Below, piece by piece: positions 24,701-34,565 of a stretch of 64,000 nucleotides of DNA. The position numbers were made by a program, and so were the translations under genes. Below the pieces are notes generated by a model. That model did no database searches and was not told the DNA's origin. It was given only the letters and a program-made list of their open reading frames with translations. Source of the DNA: Girardinichthys multiradiatus (taxonomy: Eukaryota; Chordata; Actinopteri; Cyprinodontiformes; Goodeidae); the NCBI RefSeq assembly GCF_021462225.1, contig NC_061796.1, positions 46,625,391 to 46,689,390 on the forward strand, given 5' to 3'. Within the stretch, counting starts at the first letter, position 1, and every line of letters begins with the position of its first letter.

Positions 24701-25535
24701 GAAAGGATTTTGGGTTTTTTTTATACTGGCGCAGAACATAAATCAGGAAATGCCTTGTTACTGGAAGCGATATACCAGCACAGTATTGCCACCTTTGAAC
24801 TGGAAGTCAAATGCTCGTCAGAAAGTGGCATAAAAATCAACAAGCATCGTTGGTTTTACTGTAATGTTTCATGGATTGGTTACAGATGTTCACTAGAAAT
24901 AAAAGTCAATTGTGATTTTTCGCTTTATTTGACAAGAACCTGGGTGAAAACATGGAATGGTGTCAGGTGCTGGTGACAGCTAAAAATGAAGCCACAATCA
25001 TGTAGCCTTACAGGTCTCCCTAGGTGAAGATGAATTATTATTTAATATTGTCTCAAAGTCTCAAACTATATATTTTTCTTGCATTAGCAGCAGATTTCTT
25101 GGATCTAAGCTGACTTTACTTATTTTTTCATCACTTGCCTTTTACACTTCCATCCCTGCAAACCTGGGTAGTTATCAAGTAAAACAGAGAAGCAAATATG
25201 TCTTCCTGCCACAGATACAAAGAGCAGGGAAGAGCAGACAGCGACAGGAGCAGGGTATTAACCTTTCTCCCGCTGAGGAGGCAGTAAGTGGGTGGTGATG
25301 GCACATGGAGTAGAGTTGGAACCGAGCGAGAAGGAGGTCAGCACAGAGTCGGCACACGGAAATTTCTATTTCAGGAAACACAGTTCGCAGCTGCTTTGTT
25401 AATTATCTGTTTGTCGAGTCTCTCTGTGACATTTCCAAAGTTTTCATGAGAAAGGCGTGGGCCAAAATTACATTTTAGGTTCAGGGCTGCTTATCTTGGT
25501 GCTCACACTGAAGGGGGTTGTGGACTACATGTGCT
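21800..25535. other. intron, mostly without recognisable features
   Basis: About 3.7 kb of AT-rich intronic DNA. A tandem duplication of 27-28 bp occurs near 21827-21880 (GGTTTAGCCCGTTTTACTTTTTC twice). No exon, RNA gene or named repeat was recognised. Confidence 0.45.
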
Positions 25536-25539
25536 TCTG

Positions 25540-26000
25540 TGCAGGCTTGGCCAAAGGTTGTATGGGGCCTTAAGCAGAATTAGATTGGGCCCCAGCGTTT
25601 CAGTCTGGGAGAGGGGCCAAGTTTATTCGGCTGAGCGTTAATGCATCACAGATAATTATGTTACATGTATTTGTGAACAAACTGACCTCAAAAACAAAGA
25701 AAAGCATCAGATTGTAACTATGGTAACACAGCAATCAGACCGTGAAGATTATTCTTCAAACGTTCTCAAAGTAAATTTACCAATTACTCTAAATCTCTTT
25801 AAACTGTTTCAGAATATTTTATTTAATCTGTGCTGAAACCATCAAATCAAAATTCAAATTCTATTTTCATTCTCAATAAACAAAGATACAAATTTTCGGG
25901 CCTGTGTTAGAATCCAAGCATTTATAGAAAGCACCTGATAGTTCAGTGTCTCTAAGCGTTGAATTAGTTGGCTATGCCTTGGGCCGGCTCTGCTTCTTGG
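25540..26000. mobile_element. possible non-autonomous DNA transposon
   Basis: The left side has GCAGGCTTGGCCAAAGG and the right side, reversed, GCAGAGCCGGCCCAAGGC, suggesting diverged inverted ends of a hAT-like non-autonomous element. The match is partial and no target duplication was confirmed. Confidence 0.3.
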
Positions 26001-26029
26001 ATTATCCAGCTATAGGGGGAAAACACCAT

Positions 26030-27257
26030 GAGCCTGATCTTTAAAAGGTTTGAGTGTATAGAAACACGTGCAAAGTGGGTCGCATGCACAAAGCTGATCT
26101 ACAAACCAGGTGCAAATCGAACTGCATGTATAAAGTGAACAGAACAGCAGGCACAAACTTTTTTACGTGTCTGCCGTCATGACTACGCAGAACATGTGAT
26201 AATGACCCAAACACGTGCATTTATGGGATGAGGATATGCAAACGTATTTCCTTACCACCTGCAATGCGATTAAACAAACCTGAAACAGATTGTGGGGCAG
26301 TTTCTGCATCTATATTTAGCAAGTTTGAAAGGCAGGTGTAAACTGGCGTAAAATAATGTCTGCCGTCACCGTGGCGAGGAGGAGGCATAGATAAAATGAC
26401 AGACGACGTGTGCGTCAACATGTTTGGACTGTTAGAAATAAAAACACTATAGATATCATCTATCCAGCAAGGCCATTTTGGAGCTGCAGCATTATAATTC
26501 CAGCGCAGCATCACTTTATGGGACGACACCGTTATGTTTGGATGCACTGGAGCAGCAGCGCTTCTATGCTGTCCTGAAAGTGCCCACTCCCATGTTGTCG
26601 GCAGGAGAGATTTTATTTATTTTTCTCCCTCAGTGTTCCTTCACGGCTCGTTTTGAAGCACATTCATGTTGAATTAAATAAACATTGTTACGGGCCTATC
26701 CTGGTTCGCATTGGGCCACAGAATGAAAGCCGACAGCTTCCACAGGCCAGGGTGGCAGGTTCTATAACTCATATTTAATCTTTTAGCTTAAGCTTCTAAT
26801 ATTTTCATGCTTTCAAATGTTAATTATTTTTATTTTATCTCCAATTCATTGCTTTGACCTTCATTTTTTTTTTTACGACATTAGTGGCTAATATTTTTCA
26901 ACAGTAAGCTGACAGGAAAGGGGTGGAGAGAGGGGGAAGACATGCAACAAAGTTGCCTGGACCGGCAGTCGACCCTGCAACAGGCTGCATTAAGAACTAA
27001 GGCCTCTGAATATGGGCCACATATTTTACCCCTGCGCCACCGCCACCGCCTAAACTTCATCTTCTTCATACGGCCACCTCTGCTCTCCCAAACCCTCCAT
27101 GATGACAGCCATTAGCACACACAAAATCCTCATTTAAACACGGCAGTCTGCCCCACATTTGCACCTGTTGCTGATGCAATCTTTGTAGATCACCTGCAAC
27201 TCACCCACTTATAGCACAAGCTACTTAGTGCTACTTATTTGGAATTTTTGAAGATCT
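26030..27257. mobile_element. PIF/Harbinger-like non-autonomous DNA transposon (probable)
   Basis: The left end (CCTGATCTTTAAAAGG, later GTGCAAAGTGGGT) and the reversed right end (CCTAGATCTTCAAAAA, later GTGCTATAAGTGGGT) match as diverged inverted repeats, with GATCTACAAA further inside on both sides. Such CTGATCTACAAAG-type ends are common in fish Harbinger-like elements. No transposase is retained. A SINE is inserted at about 26870-27055. Confidence 0.5.
26870..27055 (-). mobile_element. tRNA-derived SINE
   Basis: On the minus strand it begins GGTGGCGCAGGGGTAAAATAT (A-box-like) and has a B-box-like GGGTCGACTGCC. It is followed by the body GTTGCATGTCTTCCCCCTCTCTCC and a CTTTCCTGTCAGCTTACTG tail, a SINE layout I recognise from many fish genomes. 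The promoter boxes are slightly decayed. It lies inside the Harbinger-like element. Confidence 0.65.
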
Positions 27258-28245
27258 AGGCCCATATTCCCAAACAATCCTGAGACTAAAAGTAGCTCCT
27301 ACTGAAGTCATTCTAAGAAAAGCCTTCGAATTTCAGGAATTCTAAGATTTTTCTTATAATTGTCCGTCAGTAAGATAAAAGTTATTCATGAAGCATCTGA
27401 GGTCTTCAGAGAGCTCCTAATATGAGGAGATGTTCAGAGCAGTGAGGAGGACCTTTAGTGAGTCTAAGAGTGTCTGAAGCAGAGAAGATGGAGGAAAGAC
27501 AGAGAGAAAGGAGAGATCTTCTCCTCCAATGAACAACAGTAAATGAATAAAACGCTACCGGCTCCATGGTGCAGAGATCCACCTCCTAAACAGTCGAGTC
27601 AATGAGCTCATAAACTTCTAGAACAATCATATAATTATTAATATAGAGATAAGATTAACTTTATCATCCCCCTGGGGGGAAATTAAATAGTTTCAGCAGC
27701 AAGACAGGTTAAAGGTCAACCTCTAGTAAATTACCATTAGGAAGGATCAATAAATAATAGAAACAATAATAAATAACCATGAATAAAAATGGAACAAAAT
27801 TACTAACAATATAGTACAGAATTATTTAGATATTTGCAGACCTTAAAATGCTTCAAAAAATACATTTGGAAAAATTCGGAAACACTGGAAAAATGATATA
27901 AACATAAATAGATACTGTAGACAGTAGTCCAATAATCTGAGCTCTATATCCAGAGCAGGAAGATGTAAATGAGGTGAATCAGTATCTGCTGTATTGTTCA
28001 TGATGATGTCAGCAGCCTCAGCCTAAATGGTCATCTCCAACGCTCCCCGTCACCAACCAATCACAGGTCTTAGAAGACAGCGTCACACCTAGCAATGGGG
28101 TAAACCACATCTCCTCACTAAAATAGGAAGTTCTGTCGTCTCCTCCTCAGTCCCTCTCAGCAGCAAACTGGACCACTCTGAAGCTCGGAGTCCTTGGTAG
28201 GACGTTTTAGGCTAAGTTAGGAGTTCTGTGAGAGACTATGGGCCC
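27258..28245. mobile_element. GGGCCCATATTC-ended DNA transposon, copy 1
   Basis: The left end GGCCCATATTCCCAAACAATCC and the reversed right end GGGCCCATAGTCTC, followed by GCTCCTAAC-type blocks on both sides, form diverged inverted repeats. The inner sequence (CAGGTTAAAGGTCAACCTCTA, GAGCTCTATATCCAGAGCAGGAAGATGTAAATGAGGTGAATC) recurs in reverse orientation in copy 2 at 31694-34247. No transposase is recognisable. The ends suggest a PIF/Harbinger- or ISL2EU-type element, not settled. Confidence 0.6.
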
Positions 28246-28800
28246 TGGCCCTTAGTGCAGGAATCACTATATACCTCATGTGGTGTGTAATGAATGAATA
28301 AACCAACATTTATACTTAGTCTCTACAGATACAGTGAAAAGGTAGCAGGATTTGTTTTAGACCTCCTTAAGATCCAAACGGTTTTTTCATTTTCAGCAAA
28401 AACTGTTGAAAAAAAATGACTGATATTAAAAATGTTTCTGTTCCCTATTTTCCAGATTAGAATACAAAAACATGGAAATACACACACTACACCACTAGGT
28501 GTCGACAGTGTCCAGACTAATGATTAGGTATAGACATTGATTTATCCAAAACAACCATAACTTGGTTTTATCTGACACTGTTGGTAAATTTAGGTGGTAT
28601 TGGACCAAGAAACAAACTGTTATGAAGTACTGTTGCAGTTCCCAGAACATGCTCAACACAGCTTCAGAGGGCATGCCCTAATAAGGTGGGAATTTCATTA
28701 TTTTTCCAAAACCCTTACTTTGATAAGAGTTTTACTAATTCAAAATTGCCTTTTATATATTCTGTATTTCTGCTCCAGAATTTACACATTTTGCTATAAT
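28246..28800. other. intron between transposons, no feature recognised
   Basis: AT-rich sequence between the first GGGCCC-ended element and the Tc1-like element. Nothing further recognised. Confidence 0.4.
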
Positions 28801-29130
28801 TCCAGCTTCACGTAGCTTTGGATAAGTCTCTGAGAGCTCGCCGCATCTTGCTGCTGGGATTTTGGCCCATTCCTTAAATTAAAACTGTTCCAGCTCCTTC
28901 ATGTTGGATGGCTTTCACTTGTGAACTCCGATCTTCAAGTCTAACCACAGATTCTCAATAAGATTGAGGTTTGGTCTTTGACTAGGCCATTTCAACACAT
29001 TGAAATGTTTCCCTCTTGCTGTAGCAGCATGCTTCGGGTCATTGTCCTGCTGGAAGGTGAACTTCCATCCCAGTCTCAGATCACAGGCAGGTTTTGCTGA
29101 AGAATATCCCTGTATCCAGCTTTCATCCTA

Positions 29131-31253
29131 TGGAGCTAAATTGGGGCCATAAAGTTTGTTCAACAGAAAAACATTTGAACCTGAAAAATTATTTTGAACC
29201 TCTCCCCAAAAAATGTGAACACTGGAAAAAAAAGTTTTGCAACTGAAAAAAAAAAAACTGATGTCAAACTTCTGGCCCTGTTTTGGCGTGGGGGGCGGGG
29301 CCTCAGATCACGTGGTGAGGAATCATGACTGACAGCTCAACACAGCAGCTGAACAACATATTCCCAGCTGTTGCATTCAGGGACCGTGGGAACTGGAATT
29401 ATCTGTAATACATCATCGATATTCTATATATATGTGATTGCTTATGTGAATACACCATGTGCATCTCAGAGGAGAAAATATGAGCTTGAGAGATTTGCAC
29501 AGCATTTTAAGTCCGTGTTGGAGATTTCTCATGCTCTCAACATCAAGCAAAAGAACCACCAGACTAAGTGGCGGGAATGAAACCAGATGCAAAACGAGCC
29601 GGTATTTTCACAGCCAGGGGCATAAGGGTCAACCGGGGCCGGTGGTTCACTTTACCCCGTGAACCACCGGCCCACGAGCTGAACTACCAGCCCACCGCCC
29701 TGCACAGACGTAGGGCGAGCGCAACATCAAGTACGCAAGAGGCGACAGTTTTTGGGGCGCTGATATTTTTCTGGACCATTGTGCCCTAAGCTATGCCATA
29801 TCAACCTGTTAGGGATAACCTTTATTAATATGACACATAGTTGTTTTTCCAACTTATACCATAATGATATAAAGCATAAATTCTAATGTTTCCTTTTTGT
29901 CAGAATAGGATAAGAAGCTCATCGACACATATTACAAGGATAAATGGCCCAAGGTTTGTCATGAATGACCTGTGGCTCAGGCACTGGGTTTGATGGTGGA
30001 GCAGGCTGTAACTGGTTTGATTAGAAAGCCACAGCACACTTAGATTAAGGATGGACACCCGCTACTACACAATCTAACAGATAGACACCACAATGGTGAC
30101 ACATAGTCTACTGATAATCACTGAGGGAGAGAACATCCATTACATCGGAGTAACAGATAATAAAACTACATGTGACCTTCTATCGAGGCTCTTCGTCATC
30201 CTTTTACAAACTGCGACAGTCCGAGACGGGAGCCTCGGCGCTGATCTCTGTAATCATTCCTCTGCCTAATTTAGATTAAAGGAGCTGAAAGTTAGAAACT
30301 GTTTGAGAGTCGTTCCTTTAAGAGTCAGTGTTAGATAGAGTCTGATCGCCTCTGGGAACCAGGGACTGGAGAGACTCCAGAGAGGTCTAACCGCCAACAG
30401 GGTGCGGTAGCTTGGACAAACCACTCCTCTGCTCCAGTCAGGCAGATCAGCTCTGTGGCGCGTTGGCGAACAGCTGATCTATAACACATAACATGCGCTG
30501 CAGGGCGGCCAGCTGAGCTCACAATGAAGAGCGGAGATCAGAAAAAAAGCCCAGGCTTAATTATTCTGGGATATTCGGAAAATACCGGCTCGTTTTGCAT
30601 CTGGTTTCATTCCTGCCACTTAGTCAGTCTGGCAGTTCTTTTGCTTGATGTTGAGAGCATGAGAAATCTCCAACACGGACTTAAAATGCTGTACAAATCT
30701 GTCAAGATCATATTTTCTCCTCTGAGATGCGTGTTGTGTTTTCACGTAAGCTGCTTCTATCGGTGAAGCATGTTATCTTTCAAAACCAATCCCATATATA
30801 TAGAATATCGATGATGTATTACAGATAATCCCAGTTCCCACGGTCCCTGAATGCAACAGCTGGGAATATGTTGTTCAGCCGCTGTGTTGAGCTGTCAGTC
30901 ATGATTCCTCACCACGTGATCTGATGCCCCGCCCCCACGCCAGAACGGCCAAAAGTTTGAAGCCGAAAAAAATTCTGCAAGTTCGAAAAAAAAAACTTGA
31001 ATCTGAAAAGTAGTTTTGAATTTATTTTTTCCAGTTTCACATCAGTTGTTTTTTTTTTCAGTTGCAAAACTTTTTTTCCAGTTTTCACATTTTTTCGGGG
31101 GATGTTCAAAATAATTTTTCAGGTTCAAATGCTTTTCTTTTGAATAAACTTTTATTTTTCAGATACATTTTTTTTTTCTTTTGAACAAACCTTTATTTTT
31201 CAGGTTCAATTTTTTTACGTTTGAACAAACTTTATGGCCCCGATTTAGCTCCA
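29131..31253. mobile_element. long-armed fold-back (inverted repeat) element
   Basis: The outer ends TGGAGCTAAATTGGGGCCAT (left) and the reversed right end TGGAGCTAAATCGGGGCCAT match. The arms continue as inverted copies for roughly 480 bp on the left (29131-29612) and 680 bp on the right (30577-31253), with indels. Shared blocks include CTGTTGCATTCAGGGACCGT, CGATATTCTATATATATG and GATTTCTCATGCTCTCAACA. The unique core is about 29613-30576. No transposase is recognised. It interrupts the Tc1 element in its coding region. Confidence 0.75.
29636..29673. other. perfect 15-bp hairpin in the fold-back core
   Basis: GGGCCGGTGGTTCAC (29636-29650) is followed after an 8-nt loop by its exact reverse complement (29659-29673). 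The stem is GC-rich and lies just inside the left arm. Confidence 0.9.
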
Positions 31254-32952
31254 TCTTTCCCTCAACTCGGACCAATTTTCCAGTCCCTACTGCTAAAAAA
31301 CAACCCCACAGCATGATGCTGCCACCACCATCTTTCACTGTGTGGATGATGTTCTTGGGTTGATGGGATGAGTTGGATTTGCACCAGGCATAGAGATTTT
31401 CTTGGTGGCCAAAAAGTTACATTTTAGTCTAAACTGACCACAGCAGCTTCCTTCATACATTTGGGGAATCGCCCACGTGCCTTTTGGCAAACTCAAAACG
31501 TGCCTTCTGATTTTTAACAGTAAGTAATGTTTTTTTTCTGGCCACTCTTCCATAAAGCCCAGCTCTATGGAGTCTTATTGTGGTCCTATGGACAGATACT
31601 CCAGTCTCTGCTGTGGAACTCTGCAGCTCCTCCAGGGCTACCTTTTACAAAGATGATGGATTTGATGCAGCTCCAGTGGAACAGCAAAGATCTGGGCCCA
31701 TATTCTCAAAGATCCTCAGAGTCTCTCAGAGAGCTCCTAACTTAAAACTTCTTCTGAGCTTCAGAGCGATACAGTTCGCTGCTGAGAGCGACTCTGAGCG
31801 AGGACACGACAGAACTTCCTATCTTAGAGAGGAGGTGGGGTTTACCTCGTTGCTAGGTGTGGTTAACCCTGTTGCTAGGGGTGACACTGTCTCCTAAGAT
31901 CTGTGATTGGTTGTTAAAAGCAACAACAACAAATGCACTCCCAGTAATCAATGGAGAGAAATTAACTGATGATAGAATTGAGTCTGGATTCAGAAATGTT
32001 TAAATCATGATCAAATTAAACTGTCACACAGCATCAACATGTTTGAACATAGGTTACTTACATGCTCATTGTTATTTAGATTAGCTTATTATTATGTTAA
32101 CTCGCCATGCTGGTCGTTTTCATACTGCATCTATTAATTCATTTCATATTAATATTAAAATTCAGTATTTTACTGTCATCTCCTTGTTTAGTGAGGTTTA
32201 GTTTGGCAAAACGACCAAAACAAAACGGAGAACAAAAGGTGGAGAAAAGCGATGTGAACAGAGGAGCAGAGCCTGCTGATGGAGGAGAAGAGAGGAGTGT
32301 TAAAGGTAGATTTGGTTCTGGGATCATGGTGGGAACCAACAGACATTCCCAGCAGATCAATGCGTTGTTCCCTCTGCTTTCAGCACCAGCCTGGAATGTG
32401 AGCAGCTCTGGTTCCTGTTGCGATCAGAAGCTGGAGAGGAGATAGCAGCACCAGAGAACTTCTCCACAGACGGGGAGCGTTGGAGATGACCTTTTAGGAT
32501 GAGGCTGCTGACATCATCATGAACAATACAGCAGATTCACCTCATTTACATCTTCCTGCTCTCGATATAGAGCTCAGATTATTGGACTGTTGGACACACT
32601 TTGGATTTATTTATGTATGCATATCTATTGGAGTTTTTCAATTTTTTCCAAATGTATTTTTTGAAAGCATTTTACAGCCTTTAAATATTTAAATAATTCT
32701 GCACTGTATTGTTTGTAATTTGTTAACTTTTTATTTATAGTTATTTATTATTGTTTTTATTATTTATTTATCCTTCCTAATATTACATTAATAGAGGTTG
32801 ACCTTTAACCTGTCCTGCTGCTGAAACTATTTAATTTTCCACAACACTCTTAGGCTCACTAAAAAAAACTCCTCCTTTCTCTTAACATTTCCTCAAGCAT
32901 TTATGGGAGGGGCCTGATGGTTCATTTCTTAGAATGACATCATTAGGAGCTA

Positions 32953-34210
32953 CAGGGGTTGGACAATGAAACTGAAACATCTGGTTTTAGACCACAATAA
33001 TTTATTAGTATGGTGTAGGGCCTCCTTTTGCGGCCAATACAGCATCAATTCATCTTGGGAATGACATATACAAGTCCTGCACAGTGGTCAGAGGGATTTT
33101 AAGCCATTCTTCTTGCAGGATAGTGGCAAGATCACTACATGATACTGGTGGAGGAAAACGTTTCCTGACTCGCTCCTCCAAAACACCCCAAAGTGGCTCA
33201 ATAATATTTAGATCTGGTGACTGTGCAGGCCATGGGAGATGTTCAACTTCACTTTCATGTTCATCAAACCAATCTTTCACCAGTCTTGCTGTGTGTATTG
33301 GTGCATTGTCATCCTGATACATGGCACCGCCTTCAGGATACAATGTTTGAACCATTGGATGCACATGGTCCTCAAGAATGGTTTGGTAGTCCTTGGCAGT
33401 GACGCGTCCATCTAGCACAAGTATTGGGCCAAGGGAATGCCATGATATGGCAGCCCAAACCATCACTGATCCACCCCCATGCTTCACTCTGGGCATGCAA
33501 CAGTCTGGGTGGTACGCTTCTTTGAGGCTTCTCCACACCGTAACTCTCTTGGATGTTTGGAAAACAGTAAAGGTGGACTCATCAGAGAACAATACATGTT
33601 TCACATTGTCCACAGCCCAAGATTTGTGCTCCTTGCACCATTGAAACCAACGTTTGGCATTGGCATGAGTGACCAAAGGTTTGGCTATAGCAGCCCGGCT
33701 GTGTATATTGACCCTGTGGAGCTCCTGACGGACAGTTCTGGTGGAAACAGGAGAGTTGAGGTGCACATTTAATTCTGCCATGATTTGGGCAGCCGTGGTT
33801 TTATGTTTTTTGGATACAATCCGGGTTAGCACCCGAACATCCCTTTCAGACAGCTTCCTCTTGCGTCCACAGTTAATCCTGTTGGATGTGGTTCGTCCTT
33901 CTTGGTGGTATGCTGACATTACCCTGGATACCGTGGCTCTTGATACATCACAAAGACTTGCTGTCTTGGTCACAGATGCGCCAGCAAGACGTGCACCAAC
34001 AATTTGTCCTCTCTTGAACTCTAGTATGTCACCCATAATGTTGTGTGCATTTCAATATTTTAATCTTACCCTGCTAATTGAACCTTCACACTCTGCTCTT
34101 ACTGGTGCAATGTGCAATCAATGAAGACTGGTTACCAGGCTGGTCCAATTTAGCCATGAAACCTCCCACACTAAAATGACAGGTGTTTCAGTTTCATTGT
34201 CCAACCCCTG
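32953..34210 (-). mobile_element. nearly intact DD36E Tc1/mariner transposon (Incomer-like)
   Basis: Both ends carry the perfect 27-bp inverted repeat beginning CAGGGGTTGGACAATGAAAC, flanked by the TA target duplication (32951-32952 and 34211-34212). Length is 1258 bp. The inside is filled by one transposase frame on the minus strand. The catalytic spacing of 36 residues between the second Asp and the Glu matches the reported DD36E/Incomer family rather than classic DD34E Tc1. It lies in the terminal repeat of the second GGGCCC-ended element, so it is the youngest layer of the nest. Confidence 0.9.
33050..34036 (-). pseudogene. DD36E Tc1/mariner transposase, one late nonsense codon
   Basis: A 328-residue frame from MGDILEF. 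Helix-turn-helix-like segments span residues 10-110, with a GRKRKL hook near 57-62. The catalytic residues are D152 (LFSDESTF), D243 (QDDNAPIHTA) and E280 (SPDLNIIEPLW). The frame stops at TGA (33050-33052) after MSFPR. Past that codon the same frame stays open for 14 codons (beginning ID, then VLAAKGG) to a TAA at 33005-33007, where related transposases normally end after RRI.AV. An Arg codon CGA turned to TGA is the simplest cause. Whether the short form works is unknown. Confidence 0.88.
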
Positions 34211-34565
34211 TACTTTTAGTCTTAGGGTTCTTCGTGAATACTGGTCATTTTTTTTACAACCCACCCTGACTTGTTTGGAGAGCTTCTTGGTCTTCGTGGT
34301 TTGATGTTTCTTGGCTAATGGTGCTACAGCCTCTGGGGCCTTTTAGAAAAGGTGTGTTTCTACTGACCGATCATGTGACACTTGGACTGCACACTGGTGG
34401 ACTTCATTTCACTCATTATTGAACTTTTGAAGGTATCTGGATGCGACAGAACTTTTTAAGGGCTTCATAGCAAGAGGGGGTTCAGTCGTTAAAAAATTAC
34501 AGGTTGGGACGTGACAAAATAGGTAACAAGCCAAGGGGGGTGAATACTTTTGCCAGTCACTCTAA

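Larger units (their letters stand above)
31694..34247. mobile_element. GGGCCCATATTC-ended DNA transposon, copy 2, interrupted
   Basis: It begins GGGCCCATATTCTCAAAGAT and ends, reversed, TGACCAGTATTCACGAAG with ACTAAAAGTAGCTCC inside. It is related to copy 1 but reversed: copy 1's left end lines up with copy 2's right end. A DD36E transposon is inserted in the right terminal repeat (32953-34210). Without it the element is about 1.3 kb. The frame at 32107-32445 contains a basic stretch (LAKRPKQNGEQKVEK) of unknown meaning. It sits inside the old Tc1-like element. Confidence 0.6.
28800..34565 (-). mobile_element. old Tc1-like transposon split by two later insertions
   Basis: Minus-strand pieces of one Tc1 transposase occur in order. 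At 34250-34330 is the N-terminal KQVRVG-like part; at 31250-31690 EELQSSTAETGVSVHRTTI-, YGRVARKK- and [15 protein letters not shown] parts; at 28830-29130 are FQQDNDPKH, WPSQRPNLNLIENLW and WAKIPAA. They are separated by the fold-back element and by the second GGGCCC-ended element. The right terminus carries GTGAATACTTTTGCCAGTCACTC near 34540-34562; the left terminus is lost or decayed. Non-functional. Confidence 0.75.

Noticed and set aside
29371..29580. Small gene in the fold-back left arm
   Set aside because: The same bases recur inverted in the right arm with frame-breaking differences, and no family was recognised.
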